Origin: an uncultured Gammaproteobacteria bacterium
GTDB taxonomy: Bacteria; Pseudomonadota; Gammaproteobacteria; Steroidobacterales; UBA11654
NCBI GenBank assembly: GCA_902595845.1
Contig: CACJRN010000005.1
Coordinates: forward strand, 1-64,000
Length of the DNA: 64,000 nucleotides
Direction of reading: 5' to 3'
The translations under genes were made by a program, and so were the position numbers. This document shows positions 10,011-19,545 of this stretch, in pieces (position 1 is the first letter of the stretch; each line of letters opens with the position of its first letter). The notes below the pieces were generated by a model that saw only the letters and a program-made list of their open reading frames with translations, ran no database searches and was not told the DNA's origin.

Positions 10011-11378
10011 TTAATAAAGATTCGATGGCAGCCAAGTCACGATAGCAGGAAAGCAAGCCAATAGAATTAGAACAATTAGCTGTATCAAGACAAAAGGCAG
10101 GGCTCCAATATATATTGATTTTGTAGATATTGAGTCTGGAGCAACCCCTCTTAAATAAAAGAGTGCGAAACCAAAAGGTGGGGTCAAAAAAGAGGTTTGT
10201 AGATTAATAGCAATCATTATTCCAAGCCATATTGGGTCTACACCAAGCGCTAGAATTATCGGGGCAACAATCGGGACCACAACGAATGTAATTTCTATAA
10301 AATCCAGAACGAAGCCAAGGATAAACATCGCAATCATCACAACCAAAACTATTCCAAATGTTCCTCCAGGAACAGCCGTCAGATAAGACTGAACCAGCTC
10401 ATCTCCCTCATACCCTCTAAAGACGAGTGAGAAAACAGATGCGCCGATGAGGATCATAAATACCATCGTAGTAAGTTTCGCAGTATCTTCAGAGACGCTT
10501 TTCAGCGACTTCAGATCTAATGCATCCTTAGAGTAAGCAAGAAGAACAGCACCTGCAGCACCAACACCTGCAGCCTCAGTAATGGTGGCTAGGCCAAAAA
10601 TAATTGAACCCAAAACGGCCAATATCAAAAACAAAGGAGGAAACAAAACGGTGATAAGCACTCCTAAATTTATTCTTTTAGTAGCTGAAGATTCTATCTG
10701 AGACGGCATCGATTCTGGATTCAAAAAAGACACGATCAAAACATACAAAAGATATGAAGATACAAGAATCATCCCAGGCACAATTGCACCAACAAAGAGA
10801 TCTCCAACTGAAATGGTCTCAATAGACCAAGCTCCTTGACTGGTTTGTGCGTCTGTATATGCAGAAGAAAGAACATCTCCCAACAGCACAAGAACTATAG
10901 AAGGAGGGATGATCTGACCAAGAGTCCCCGACGCTGCAATCACTCCGGTTGATAATGATTGGGTATAATCTCGCTTAATCATTGAAGGCAGTGACAGTAA
11001 GCCCATCGTAACAACAGTTGCCCCAACAATCCCTGTGCTGGCAGCCAACAACATTCCAACTAAAATCACAGATATGGCTAAACCGCCTCTAAAATCACCA
11101 AATAAGGCACTCATCGTTTCTAGCAAATCTTCTGCTATTTTTGCCTTCTCAAGGGTTATTCCCATGAAGATGAATAATGGAACGGCCATGAGTGTTTCAT
11201 TTGTCATGGTCCCATAAAGACGACTTGGAAGTGCATTTAAGTATCCTGCATCAAAGTTACCAGTCATAAGACCAATGCCCGCAAATATCAGTGCAACACC
11301 ACCCAATGTAAAGGCAACAGGAAACCCTGCCATCAGAAGCAAAATCACCGAAAAGAATAACAACACACTTTCAATCAT
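10011..11378 (-). CDS. TRAP transporter large permease (DctM type)
   Basis: multi-TM; AVPLFIFMGITLEKAKIAEDL; GTLGQIIPPSIVLVLLGD. Confidence 0.93.
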   Translation of the reverse strand: MIESVLLFFSVILLLMAGFPVAFTLGGVALIFAGIGLMTGNFDAGYLNALPSRLYGTMTNETLMAVPLFIFMGITLEKAKIAEDLLETMSALFGDFRGGLAISVILVGMLLAASTGIVGATVVTMGLLSLPSMIKRDYTQSLSTGVIAASGTLGQIIPPSIVLVLLGDVLSSAYTDAQTSQGAWSIETISVGDLFVGAIVPGMILVSSYLLYVLIVSFLNPESMPSQIESSATKRINLGVLITVLFPPLFLILAVLGSIIFGLATITEAAGVGAAGAVLLAYSKDALDLKSLKSVSEDTAKLTTMVFMILIGASVFSLVFRGYEGDELVQSYLTAVPGGTFGIVLVVMIAMFILGFVLDFIEITFVVVPIVAPIILALGVDPIWLGIMIAINLQTSFLTPPFGFALFYLRGVAPDSISTKSIYIGALPFVLIQLIVLILLACFPAIVTWLPSNLY

Positions 11379-11875
11379 TTTTTTAGTTTAGCGATAGATT
11401 TATATGTCATTGCAAGCCCTTGAAGAAAGAGAAGCAATGCAGTTACTGGGATTGTTGATTTAAGTAATGAAATGAAAGGATAGGGCAATCCACCAGCATC
11501 TCTTGATGCCTCAGAAATACTCCACGAGGTAGTTACATAATCAAGCGAAGAAAAGAATAAAAACAATGAAAATGGACATAAGAACAATATAGCCCCAAGC
11601 AAGTTAACCCAGGCTTGATTTTTTTTAGACCATTTTCTGTAAAAAACATCAACCCTCACATGTGCGTCTTCCTCAAGCGCATATGGGGCAACAAGTAAAA
11701 AAATAAGAGCATGCATCCAAAGAATAATTTCTTGCAACCATATCCAACCTACACCAAAAAAATAGCGAAGAATAACAACACCAAAGATTAAAAGGATCAT
11801 AAGTGGATAAAGCTTAGAGACCAACCTTCCAAGCAAAATACTGGCCCTTTGAATGCCATGGAATATCAGGCCCAT
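11375..11875 (-). CDS. TRAP transporter small permease (DctQ type)
   Basis: 4 TM; WLQEIILWMHALIFLLVAPYALEEDAHVRVDVFY; start trimmed to MGLIFHG. Confidence 0.9.
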   Translation of the reverse strand: MGLIFHGIQRASILLGRLVSKLYPLMILLIFGVVILRYFFGVGWIWLQEIILWMHALIFLLVAPYALEEDAHVRVDVFYRKWSKKNQAWVNLLGAILFLCPFSLFLFFSSLDYVTTSWSISEASRDAGGLPYPFISLLKSTIPVTALLLFLQGLAMTYKSIAKLKK

Positions 11876-11876
11876 T

Positions 11877-13343
11877 TTAATCCCTCCAGAATGTTGGTGT
11901 GAGTAAGACCAGTAGAGCAAAAATTTCTAGCCTGCCAAGCACCATAGCCAATACGCAGACCCACTTATTAAAATCACTGAGTGAGGCATAGTTGCTTGAA
12001 ACATCCCCTAGACCTGGTCCTAGGTTATTCAAAGATGCTGCAATCGCTGAGAAAGATGAAACCTGATCAAGCCCAGACCACATCAGAACCATTGAGAACA
12101 CAACTAAGATAATTAGATAAGCGGAAACAAAGCCCCAAACAGAATTTAAAACCTTCTCATCAACTGATTTAGCATTCATTTTTACAGGGATTTCAGCACT
12201 TGGATGAATCAATTGTTTCAATTCTTTAAATACTTGCTTTAGCATCATGAGACATCTGCCCACTTTAAGTCCGCCACCAGTGGAGCCTACACAGCCCCCA
12301 ATGAAGCTATAGACGATAAGCAGGAATGGAATAAAGGCTGGCCAAAGAAAGTAACCAGATGATGTATAACCAGTTGTTGTTCCAATCGATATCACTTGGA
12401 AAATGATCTGGGATAGCCCTGGCTGATTAGTTTCCGAAAAATCACTAAAAACAAGGCTTAGGCTCGCAATAAATGTGACTAAAATTAGAAGCAACAAGTA
12501 AGCCTTAAATTCAGAATCTTTTAAGAACCCCAAAAGCGATTTGCTTTTCCATGCAAAGAAATGGAGGGTGAAGTTAATACCAGCGAGAAACATAAATAGG
12601 GATGATATTAAATAAACTCCAGGCATGCCTTCAAAAAAGGCGAAACTGGCATCATGAGTAGAAAAACCCCCAATAGCAGTTGTTGTCATTGCATGACAGA
12701 TGGCATCAAAAAAAGACATACCCGCAGACAAATATCCAAGCATGCAGAGAAAGGTGAGAGCTAAGTATATTCTAGCAAGCGACTTTGCTGTCTCCGTTTG
12801 TCTAGGCGTAAATTTTGAATCTTGAATGCCTGTTCCTGATTCAGCTCGATACAGTTGCATTCCACCCACTCCCAATAGCGGCATGATCGCGACAGCCAAT
12901 ACAATGATTCCTAGTCCTCCAAGCCATTGAAGCTGAGAACGATAAAAAAGCAGACCTTTAGGCAAATCATCCAGGCCAGTCAGAATTGTTGCGCCAGTTG
13001 TAGTGAGCCCTGAAGTCGACTCAAAAACCGCATCAGTCAAGCTGATATTGCTGTCTGGCAACATAAAAAATGGAATGGATCCAAAAAGCGCCAAAATAAC
13101 CCAAAAAAGAGCGACAATTAAGAAACCTTCATGCAGCCTGATATCAGAAGAATCACTTCTAGAGGGCACCCAAAGAAGCAGGCCCATGATCAAGGTAAAG
13201 AAGAAGGAGGCCACAAAAGAGGATGCCGTCAAAACATCTGACTCTACCGCAGATACGATGAAAGGAATCACCATTGAGAAACTAAAGACCATCATTAGCA
13301 TCCCCAATGTTTTAAAAACCGATTTGTAGTAACCCAAAGCCAT
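11877..13343 (-). CDS. trkH: Trk potassium uptake system membrane protein TrkH
   Basis: ESTSGLTTTGATIL; AICHAMTTTAIGGFSTHDAS; STGGGLKVGR; GRLEIFALLVLLTPTFWR. Confidence 0.95.
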   Translation of the reverse strand: MALGYYKSVFKTLGMLMMVFSFSMVIPFIVSAVESDVLTASSFVASFFFTLIMGLLLWVPSRSDSSDIRLHEGFLIVALFWVILALFGSIPFFMLPDSNISLTDAVFESTSGLTTTGATILTGLDDLPKGLLFYRSQLQWLGGLGIIVLAVAIMPLLGVGGMQLYRAESGTGIQDSKFTPRQTETAKSLARIYLALTFLCMLGYLSAGMSFFDAICHAMTTTAIGGFSTHDASFAFFEGMPGVYLISSLFMFLAGINFTLHFFAWKSKSLLGFLKDSEFKAYLLLLILVTFIASLSLVFSDFSETNQPGLSQIIFQVISIGTTTGYTSSGYFLWPAFIPFLLIVYSFIGGCVGSTGGGLKVGRCLMMLKQVFKELKQLIHPSAEIPVKMNAKSVDEKVLNSVWGFVSAYLIILVVFSMVLMWSGLDQVSSFSAIAASLNNLGPGLGDVSSNYASLSDFNKWVCVLAMVLGRLEIFALLVLLTPTFWRD

Positions 13344-13373
13344 ATATGCTTCCCAATAATTGAATCAGTGGGA

Positions 13374-14732
13374 TTAAGCGAAAATTGTTTCTATTTCACC
13401 AATAGTATCTCGGTTATCAATAAAAACTACAACATGATCATCGGCCTCGATCATTGTGTCTCCGTGAACAGCTTTGATTTCACCCTGGTGTGAAACGATG
13501 CCGGTGATGAAAGAGCCTTCGGGAAGGTTAATTTCTTCAACTGTTTTCCCTACCGCATTAGATTCCTCGTGATCATGAGCGACTGCTTCAAGCGCCTCTG
13601 CATTTCCTCTCTTTAATTTATGAACGGTAACCACATCACCTTTTCTTACATGAGAAAGCAGGGCGCTGGTTGTGATTCGTTCAGCGGAGATCGCGATGTC
13701 AATTGTTCCAGCCTCTGCCAAATCTGATAATGAGTCCTTATTGGCAATGGCCATGACCTTTTTTGCGCCCATTCTTTTTGCAACCATTGCCGAGAGTATG
13801 TTCGCTTCTTCTGAGTTGGTGGTCGCAACAAAAACATCACTATTTTCTATGTTTTCTTCTTTAAGAAGCGAGTCATCTGCTGAGTCACCCTTTAATACGA
13901 TTGCAGACTCAAGTTTCTCGGCAATATATTTGGCTCTCTCAGAATCTTTTTCGATGATTTTTACATGATTATCTTTTTCCAAAAGGGCAGCGAGCTTATA
14001 GCCAACTCTTCCGCCGCCAGCAATGGTTATGTTCCTCGCCTTTTCTTGATCTTGGTTGAACTCAGTAATCATATAATCAATATCTTCAGGTGCAGCAATA
14101 AAATAAACCTCATCACCTTCTTTAATCACTGTTGCCCCTCCTGGCGAGATCATTTCTCCATCTCTATAGACTGCAGCAATCCTTACTTTTTCATTTCCTA
14201 AGTGCACATGAAGATGACTTATTGGCTGGTCTACAAGAAACCCATGTTGCTTTGTTTTCACGCCAACCATTTTGATTTTACCCGCTGCAAAATTTAGCAC
14301 TTGAAAAGCACCAGGATGCTCGATTACCTCTGCAATATAATTTGTGACCAATGCTTCGGGGCTGAGTATAAAGTCCACAGGTATATTACCTTCTGAAAAG
14401 AGATCAGAGTGTTTTGTGTACTCTGCTTGGCGTATTCTTGCAATTTTTGTTTGAGTATTAAAAAGGGTGGAAGCGATTTGGCAAGAAACCATATTGACTT
14501 CATCGCTGCTGGTAACGGCAATGAGCATATCTGCATTCTCAGCACCTGCGGACATCAAAATATTGGGATGAGAAGCATTTCCTTCAATGACCCTGAGATC
14601 AGATTTAGATGAAAGCTTGTCCAGTCTTTCATCATCCATATCAACAACGGTCACCTCATTGTCCTGCTCGCTTGCAAGCTGAATTGCTGAGGCTGACCCT
14701 ACTCGACCCGCACCAAGTATTAAAATATTCAT
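13374..14732 (-). CDS. trkA: Trk potassium transport system NAD-binding protein TrkA
   Basis: two RCK-N domains: MNILILGAGRVGSASAIQLA and ITIAGGGRVGYKLAALLE. Confidence 0.95.
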   Translation of the reverse strand: MNILILGAGRVGSASAIQLASEQDNEVTVVDMDDERLDKLSSKSDLRVIEGNASHPNILMSAGAENADMLIAVTSSDEVNMVSCQIASTLFNTQTKIARIRQAEYTKHSDLFSEGNIPVDFILSPEALVTNYIAEVIEHPGAFQVLNFAAGKIKMVGVKTKQHGFLVDQPISHLHVHLGNEKVRIAAVYRDGEMISPGGATVIKEGDEVYFIAAPEDIDYMITEFNQDQEKARNITIAGGGRVGYKLAALLEKDNHVKIIEKDSERAKYIAEKLESAIVLKGDSADDSLLKEENIENSDVFVATTNSEEANILSAMVAKRMGAKKVMAIANKDSLSDLAEAGTIDIAISAERITTSALLSHVRKGDVVTVHKLKRGNAEALEAVAHDHEESNAVGKTVEEINLPEGSFITGIVSHQGEIKAVHGDTMIEADDHVVVFIDNRDTIGEIETIFA

Positions 14733-14750
14733 AACTACAGAACCTATATT

Positions 14751-16883
14751 TTACATGATTTTAAGGTTTGCATAGCCCAAAACCAGCCATTTAAGACCTT
14801 CTGACTGAAAATTGACCTGTACTCTTTTATTGTCCCCATCTCCTTCAACTGCAATAACAACCCCTTCGCCAAAAGAGGAATGCTCAACGAGTTTCCCAAG
14901 CAAACTGTCACCGCCAGTACGCCTTTGTTTTTTTACCCTGGGCTTAAGCCCTTCTGTTGATAGGTCATCAATTAGTTCATTGGGTATTTCATAAAGAAAA
15001 CGAGAGGGCTGGCAGCTCATCATATTTCCATGAAGCATTCTTTGGCTTGAATAGCTGATATATAACTCTTTCATTGATCGAGTGACAGCAACATAACACA
15101 GCCTTCTTTCTTCTTCTAAACCACCCGGATCAAGTTGCGATCTTGTATGCGGGAATAGCCCATCTTCCATACCAGCAATAAAAACCAACGGAAACTCTAA
15201 ACCCTTTGCAGAATGCATGGTCATAAGTTGAACGCTCTCTTGCCACTCAGATGCTTGATTCTCGCCTGATTCCAGAGCTGCATGCGCTAAAAAAGACTGC
15301 ATTGGTGATAAATCGTCATCATCAAAAGGTTGTCGAAAACCATGGGCGGCATTAATCAGCTCCATGATGTTATCTATCTTTGTAGCAGACTGCTCTGTTT
15401 TCTTCTCTTTCAAGTGCGGGATAAGCTTTGATTGCTCAATGACTATCTCAAACTGCTTTTCAAGCGGTTGCTCTGTGATTAGTTTTTTTGTTTCATTCAG
15501 ACTTCCTAGGAAAGCAGCAAGACTATTTGTTGCTCTATTGTTTAAGGTTTTTGACTGTATGAGTTGATCCACAGCTAAAAATAAACACAACCCCTCATCC
15601 CGAGCATAATTTTTTACCTTATCCATTGTTTGAGCCCCAATTCCTTTTGGCGGGACACTGCAAGCTCTTTCAAATGCAATATCATCAGCAACATTTTGTG
15701 TCAGCCGAAGATAAGCAAGCGCATCTTTGACCTCAGCTCGATCAAAGAACCGGAAACCACCATAGACCCGATAGGGGATTGATTTTCTTATCAGCGCTTC
15801 TTCAATTACCCTAGATTGTGCATTGGACCTATAGAGAACTGCAATATCACTGAGCCTGAGTTTTCCTGATTTTGATTCGATCGTTTCGATAATATTCGAG
15901 GCTTCTTCATACTCATCAAAATTCTGATGGAGCTTTATTAAAGGACCTGACTCTTCATCGGTCCATAGGTTTTTTTCTAGGCGACCATTGTTATTTGAAA
16001 TAATAGAGTTAGCTGCATTAAGGATATTCTTTGTAGAGCGATAATTTTGTTCCAGCTTAATACTTCTGGGATCAAGAAAATCATTTCTGAATCTGGGCAT
16101 GCTGTCCGGGTTTGCACCCCTCCATCGATAAATCGATTGGTCATCATCACCGACAATGAAAGCATTCCCTGATGAGCCTGTCAGAAGCTTTATGATTTGA
16201 TACTGTATTTCATTGGTATCTTGAAACTCATCTACAAGAATATTCTCAAAACGATTCTGATAATGCTCTAAAAGAGCCTTATTATTTTTTAATGTTTCGA
16301 AGAAGCGTAGCAGAAGCTCGCCAAAATCAACCAAATTGTTTTGCCGGCAGAGCTTTTCATATGCGGCATAGATTTCAAGATAATGCTCATAACCCCTTTT
16401 CCCTTTGCTTTTATCAGGCCTTAGTCCTAAATCTTTCTGGCTATTGATAAACCAAGTTATTTCTTTAGGCGGATATCTCGACTCATCAAATGAACTTTCT
16501 TTGATGATTTTTTTAATTTGTCTAAGCTGATCATCCGCATCAAGTATCTGAAAGTTCTGATCAAGACCAGCATCAGACCAGTGCAATCTTAGAAAGCGAT
16601 GAGCAATTCCATGAAATGTTCCAATCCACATTCCTTTGGATTCATAACCCAATATTTTAGAAACCCTTGAAGACATTTCTTTTGCAGCTTTATTTGTGAA
16701 GGTAACTGCAAAAACATTTTGTGGAGGAACCTGATCTACCCCGATAAGCCATGCAATTCTGTGTACCAAAACCCTTGTTTTTCCACTGCCAGCGCCAGCC
16801 ACAACCATAACATTACAGCCACTAGATGTGACCGCTTCCCTTTGCTGTTCATTCAGCTGGGCAAGTATTTGGTCTGCTTGCAT
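14751..16883 (-). CDS. uvrD: DNA helicase II UvrD (SF1)
   Basis: LNEQQREAVTSSGCNVMVVAGAGSGKTRVLVHRIAWLI; DDDQSIYRWRGA; LMTMHSAKGLEFPLVFIAGMEDGLFPH. Confidence 0.95.
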   Translation of the reverse strand: MQADQILAQLNEQQREAVTSSGCNVMVVAGAGSGKTRVLVHRIAWLIGVDQVPPQNVFAVTFTNKAAKEMSSRVSKILGYESKGMWIGTFHGIAHRFLRLHWSDAGLDQNFQILDADDQLRQIKKIIKESSFDESRYPPKEITWFINSQKDLGLRPDKSKGKRGYEHYLEIYAAYEKLCRQNNLVDFGELLLRFFETLKNNKALLEHYQNRFENILVDEFQDTNEIQYQIIKLLTGSSGNAFIVGDDDQSIYRWRGANPDSMPRFRNDFLDPRSIKLEQNYRSTKNILNAANSIISNNNGRLEKNLWTDEESGPLIKLHQNFDEYEEASNIIETIESKSGKLRLSDIAVLYRSNAQSRVIEEALIRKSIPYRVYGGFRFFDRAEVKDALAYLRLTQNVADDIAFERACSVPPKGIGAQTMDKVKNYARDEGLCLFLAVDQLIQSKTLNNRATNSLAAFLGSLNETKKLITEQPLEKQFEIVIEQSKLIPHLKEKKTEQSATKIDNIMELINAAHGFRQPFDDDDLSPMQSFLAHAALESGENQASEWQESVQLMTMHSAKGLEFPLVFIAGMEDGLFPHTRSQLDPGGLEEERRLCYVAVTRSMKELYISYSSQRMLHGNMMSCQPSRFLYEIPNELIDDLSTEGLKPRVKKQRRTGGDSLLGKLVEHSSFGEGVVIAVEGDGDNKRVQVNFQSEGLKWLVLGYANLKIM

Positions 16884-16893
16884 ATTGTTTCAG

Positions 16894-17886
16894 TTAGTTT
16901 TGCTTGAGCTTTACAGTGTATAAAAGATTAATAAAAGAAAGCAAAAGCAGGGCTGCAAAAGCATTGTGTGCTGTCGCTAGGAATAGCGGTATACCAAACC
17001 AAACCATCAGAGTGCCGATCGCTAATTGAGCAAATAAAGCAAAGAGCATGATGCTAGATGCCATTCTGATTCGGGCAGAGTTGTGTTTAAGATATTTCAA
17101 TCCTAGCCACCCAAGTGCAAACAATACAAGAATCGCTCCCAACCTATGAACAAAGTGAATCGCTGTTCGGGCTGAAGGACTCAATTGACCACCTTCATAG
17201 TTGACACCAACTTCTTGCCATTTTAGAAATCCTTCCCCAAAGTCCATATTTGATGGCCATACCTCGCCATAACATAGGGGCAAATCTGGACATCCCAGCG
17301 CAGCATAATTTGTGCTTGTCCAACCCCCAAGAATGATTTGAAGAGTAAGGATAGATAGGCCAGCAATCATTGCTTTAGGAGCTGAAATAAACTTTTCATC
17401 GCTATTTTCTAGATTTCGATAATAGAAAAACAACAAAGATAGGGTTGTTAAGCCTCCAATTAAATGCCCTGTGACAACAAGCGGATGAACTTTAAGCGTC
17501 ACTGTCCACATACCAAGCATGCCTTGAAAAATCACCAAAGCCAGCAAGGCTGCTGAGAGCTTTAGATCTTTTAATGATCCATTATTGTTTCTATAGGAAA
17601 AAAAGTCTTTTAAGAACATCAGCAAAATTAGAAAACCAAGTAAAGAGGCAATATAGCGGTGAATCATTTCCCTCCAGGCTTTTCCTTCATCCACAATCTC
17701 ACCAGGAAAGTTTTGTTCCACGGAAAGATAGTCGTCGGCAGTTTGAGGAACGGTAACAAAACCATAACATCCTGGCCAATCAGGGCAGCCTAATCCAGCA
17801 TCTGTAAGTCTTACATAGGCCCCAAAAACTATTACGCAAAGGGCGAGCAGAATCGTAAAGCCAGCTACACCTTTTCTTGTTACCAC
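16894..17886 (-). CDS. ctaA: Heme A synthase (COX15/CtaA)
   Basis: GAYVRLTDAGLGCPDWPGCYG; AALGCPDLPLCYG; FVHRLGA; TAHNAFAALLL. Confidence 0.93.
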   Translation of the reverse strand: MVTRKGVAGFTILLALCVIVFGAYVRLTDAGLGCPDWPGCYGFVTVPQTADDYLSVEQNFPGEIVDEGKAWREMIHRYIASLLGFLILLMFLKDFFSYRNNNGSLKDLKLSAALLALVIFQGMLGMWTVTLKVHPLVVTGHLIGGLTTLSLLFFYYRNLENSDEKFISAPKAMIAGLSILTLQIILGGWTSTNYAALGCPDLPLCYGEVWPSNMDFGEGFLKWQEVGVNYEGGQLSPSARTAIHFVHRLGAILVLFALGWLGLKYLKHNSARIRMASSIMLFALFAQLAIGTLMVWFGIPLFLATAHNAFAALLLLSFINLLYTVKLKQN

Positions 17887-17900
17887 AATTTGCTTACAGA

Positions 17901-18266
17901 CTATTCGCCAACTAGTGGCATAAAGAGATCACGAATGTAGTATACGAAGGCACCATCAACTGCCAGTATTCCGACCAAAGCCAATAGGAAAAGGGGTGGC
18001 AGCATGATCGCGTATAAGAATGCCATTCTTTCCCATGCCATATGCATAAATACTCCAACCACAAGGCCTGCCTTTAAGAATGCAAAGACAGTCACCAGGA
18101 ACCACCTGAGATAGCCTTGTATTTCAGCCAAGTCAACAGCATAGGAAAATGCACTCAAAACGAAGAGTAAAATCCAGACACTTATATATAAGCTGAAGGG
18201 ATGCTCTGTTTCTGGTGCATCACCAGGATAAAAACTGGGGTGTTTAAAATGTTTTTGTTCTTCCAT
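17901..18266 (-). CDS. Cytochrome c oxidase subunit IV-like (prokaryotic COX4/CyoD family)
   Basis: 3 TM; FAFLKAGLVVGVFMHMAWERM; within cox operon. Confidence 0.78.
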   Translation of the reverse strand: MEEQKHFKHPSFYPGDAPETEHPFSLYISVWILLFVLSAFSYAVDLAEIQGYLRWFLVTVFAFLKAGLVVGVFMHMAWERMAFLYAIMLPPLFLLALVGILAVDGAFVYYIRDLFMPLVGE

Positions 18267-18275
18267 ATCTCAGAC

Positions 18276-18965
18276 CTACCATAAATAAAAGAATGCGAAA
18301 ATGAATATCCAGACCAAATCGACAAAGTGCCAATATAATCCGGCGACCTCAACCATTTGGTAATCGTTAAGCCTGTCATAACGGCCTTCCCAAACTCTTT
18401 TTGCAACGATACAGAGGTAAACAACACCTATCGATACATGCAGTCCGTGAAAGCCTGTGATCATAAAAAAGAAGCCACCGAATTGAGCGGCACCAAACGG
18501 ATTGCCCCATGGTCGAATGCCCTCTTCAAAAATAAGCTTACTCCACTCAAACATTTGCATCCCAACAAATGCAAGACCACCAAGTGCTGTTAAGAGAATC
18601 AAGAAAGCTGTTTTCTTCCTCTCTTTCTTATACCCAGAGGTCACTGCCATTGCCATGGTTCCGCTACTACTGATCAATATGAATGTCATGATTGCAATCA
18701 GCAATAAGGGAACATCTGCTCCACCTACATGAAGAGCAAAGACTTCACTGGTAGGGGGCCAAGGCTCGATGGTGGTCAACCTTACTGCCATGTAAGCACA
18801 TAGGAAGGAGCCAAATATAAAAGTATCACTGACCAAGAAGATCCACATCATGGCCTTGCTCCATCTCACCCTGAAGGTTTGAACATCTGAAGACCAATCA
18901 GCAACCAACCCCTTTAAATTGTCAGGAATTGAGTGTTCAAAAGATACGGTTTGGTTGTTAGACAT
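18276..18965 (-). CDS. Cytochrome c oxidase subunit III
   Basis: MITGFHGLHVSIGVVYL; YWHFVDLVWIFIFAFFYLW. Confidence 0.9.
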   Translation of the reverse strand: MSNNQTVSFEHSIPDNLKGLVADWSSDVQTFRVRWSKAMMWIFLVSDTFIFGSFLCAYMAVRLTTIEPWPPTSEVFALHVGGADVPLLLIAIMTFILISSSGTMAMAVTSGYKKERKKTAFLILLTALGGLAFVGMQMFEWSKLIFEEGIRPWGNPFGAAQFGGFFFMITGFHGLHVSIGVVYLCIVAKRVWEGRYDRLNDYQMVEVAGLYWHFVDLVWIFIFAFFYLW

Positions 18966-18975
18966 AATTTACTCT

Positions 18976-19545
18976 TTAAGTTGTTATTAACATCGCGAAC
19001 AACACGCCCCAGACCAGTAGCATGTAGTGCCAGTATGCACCCAATAAGCCGACTGATTCCGGTTGAAGCATCGTTGCATCCCCTTTGAAAACTTTAAAGG
19101 TAACCACAAACCAAGCAACAAGCCCGCCAAGCACATGGAAAGCATGCAAGGCTGTGATTAAATAAAAAAACGTATTTGCTGGATTTGATGACAGAAAGTA
19201 ACCACTGGAGTTAAGCTCTTGCCAAGCCCATGTTTGACCAGAAACAAAAGTAACAACAAAAACACCTGCCATCGCAAGGCCGACTTTTGTTTTTTGATGG
19301 TCACTTGCTTTTGCTCCGCTCTTAGACCAAGCCATCCCAACACTTGCAAGTACCAAACATATGGTGTTAAACCACAAGAGAGATGGAATTGGAACAGGGC
19401 TCCAATCTTGAAAGTTCATTCTAAACAGATATGCATTGGTAATGAATAAGAAGAGAATAGAGATTACTGTCATCAAGACATATACAAATACTTGAGCATG
19501 ATTTAGCCCTAGAAATGCTTTTTCTGATGCAGGATAGTTATTCAT
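18976..19545 (-). CDS. Second cytochrome c oxidase subunit III-like protein
   Basis: FYLITALHAFHVLGGLVAWFVV; LLGAYWHYMLLVWGVLFAML. Confidence 0.85.
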   Translation of the reverse strand: MNNYPASEKAFLGLNHAQVFVYVLMTVISILFLFITNAYLFRMNFQDWSPVPIPSLLWFNTICLVLASVGMAWSKSGAKASDHQKTKVGLAMAGVFVVTFVSGQTWAWQELNSSGYFLSSNPANTFFYLITALHAFHVLGGLVAWFVVTFKVFKGDATMLQPESVGLLGAYWHYMLLVWGVLFAMLITT

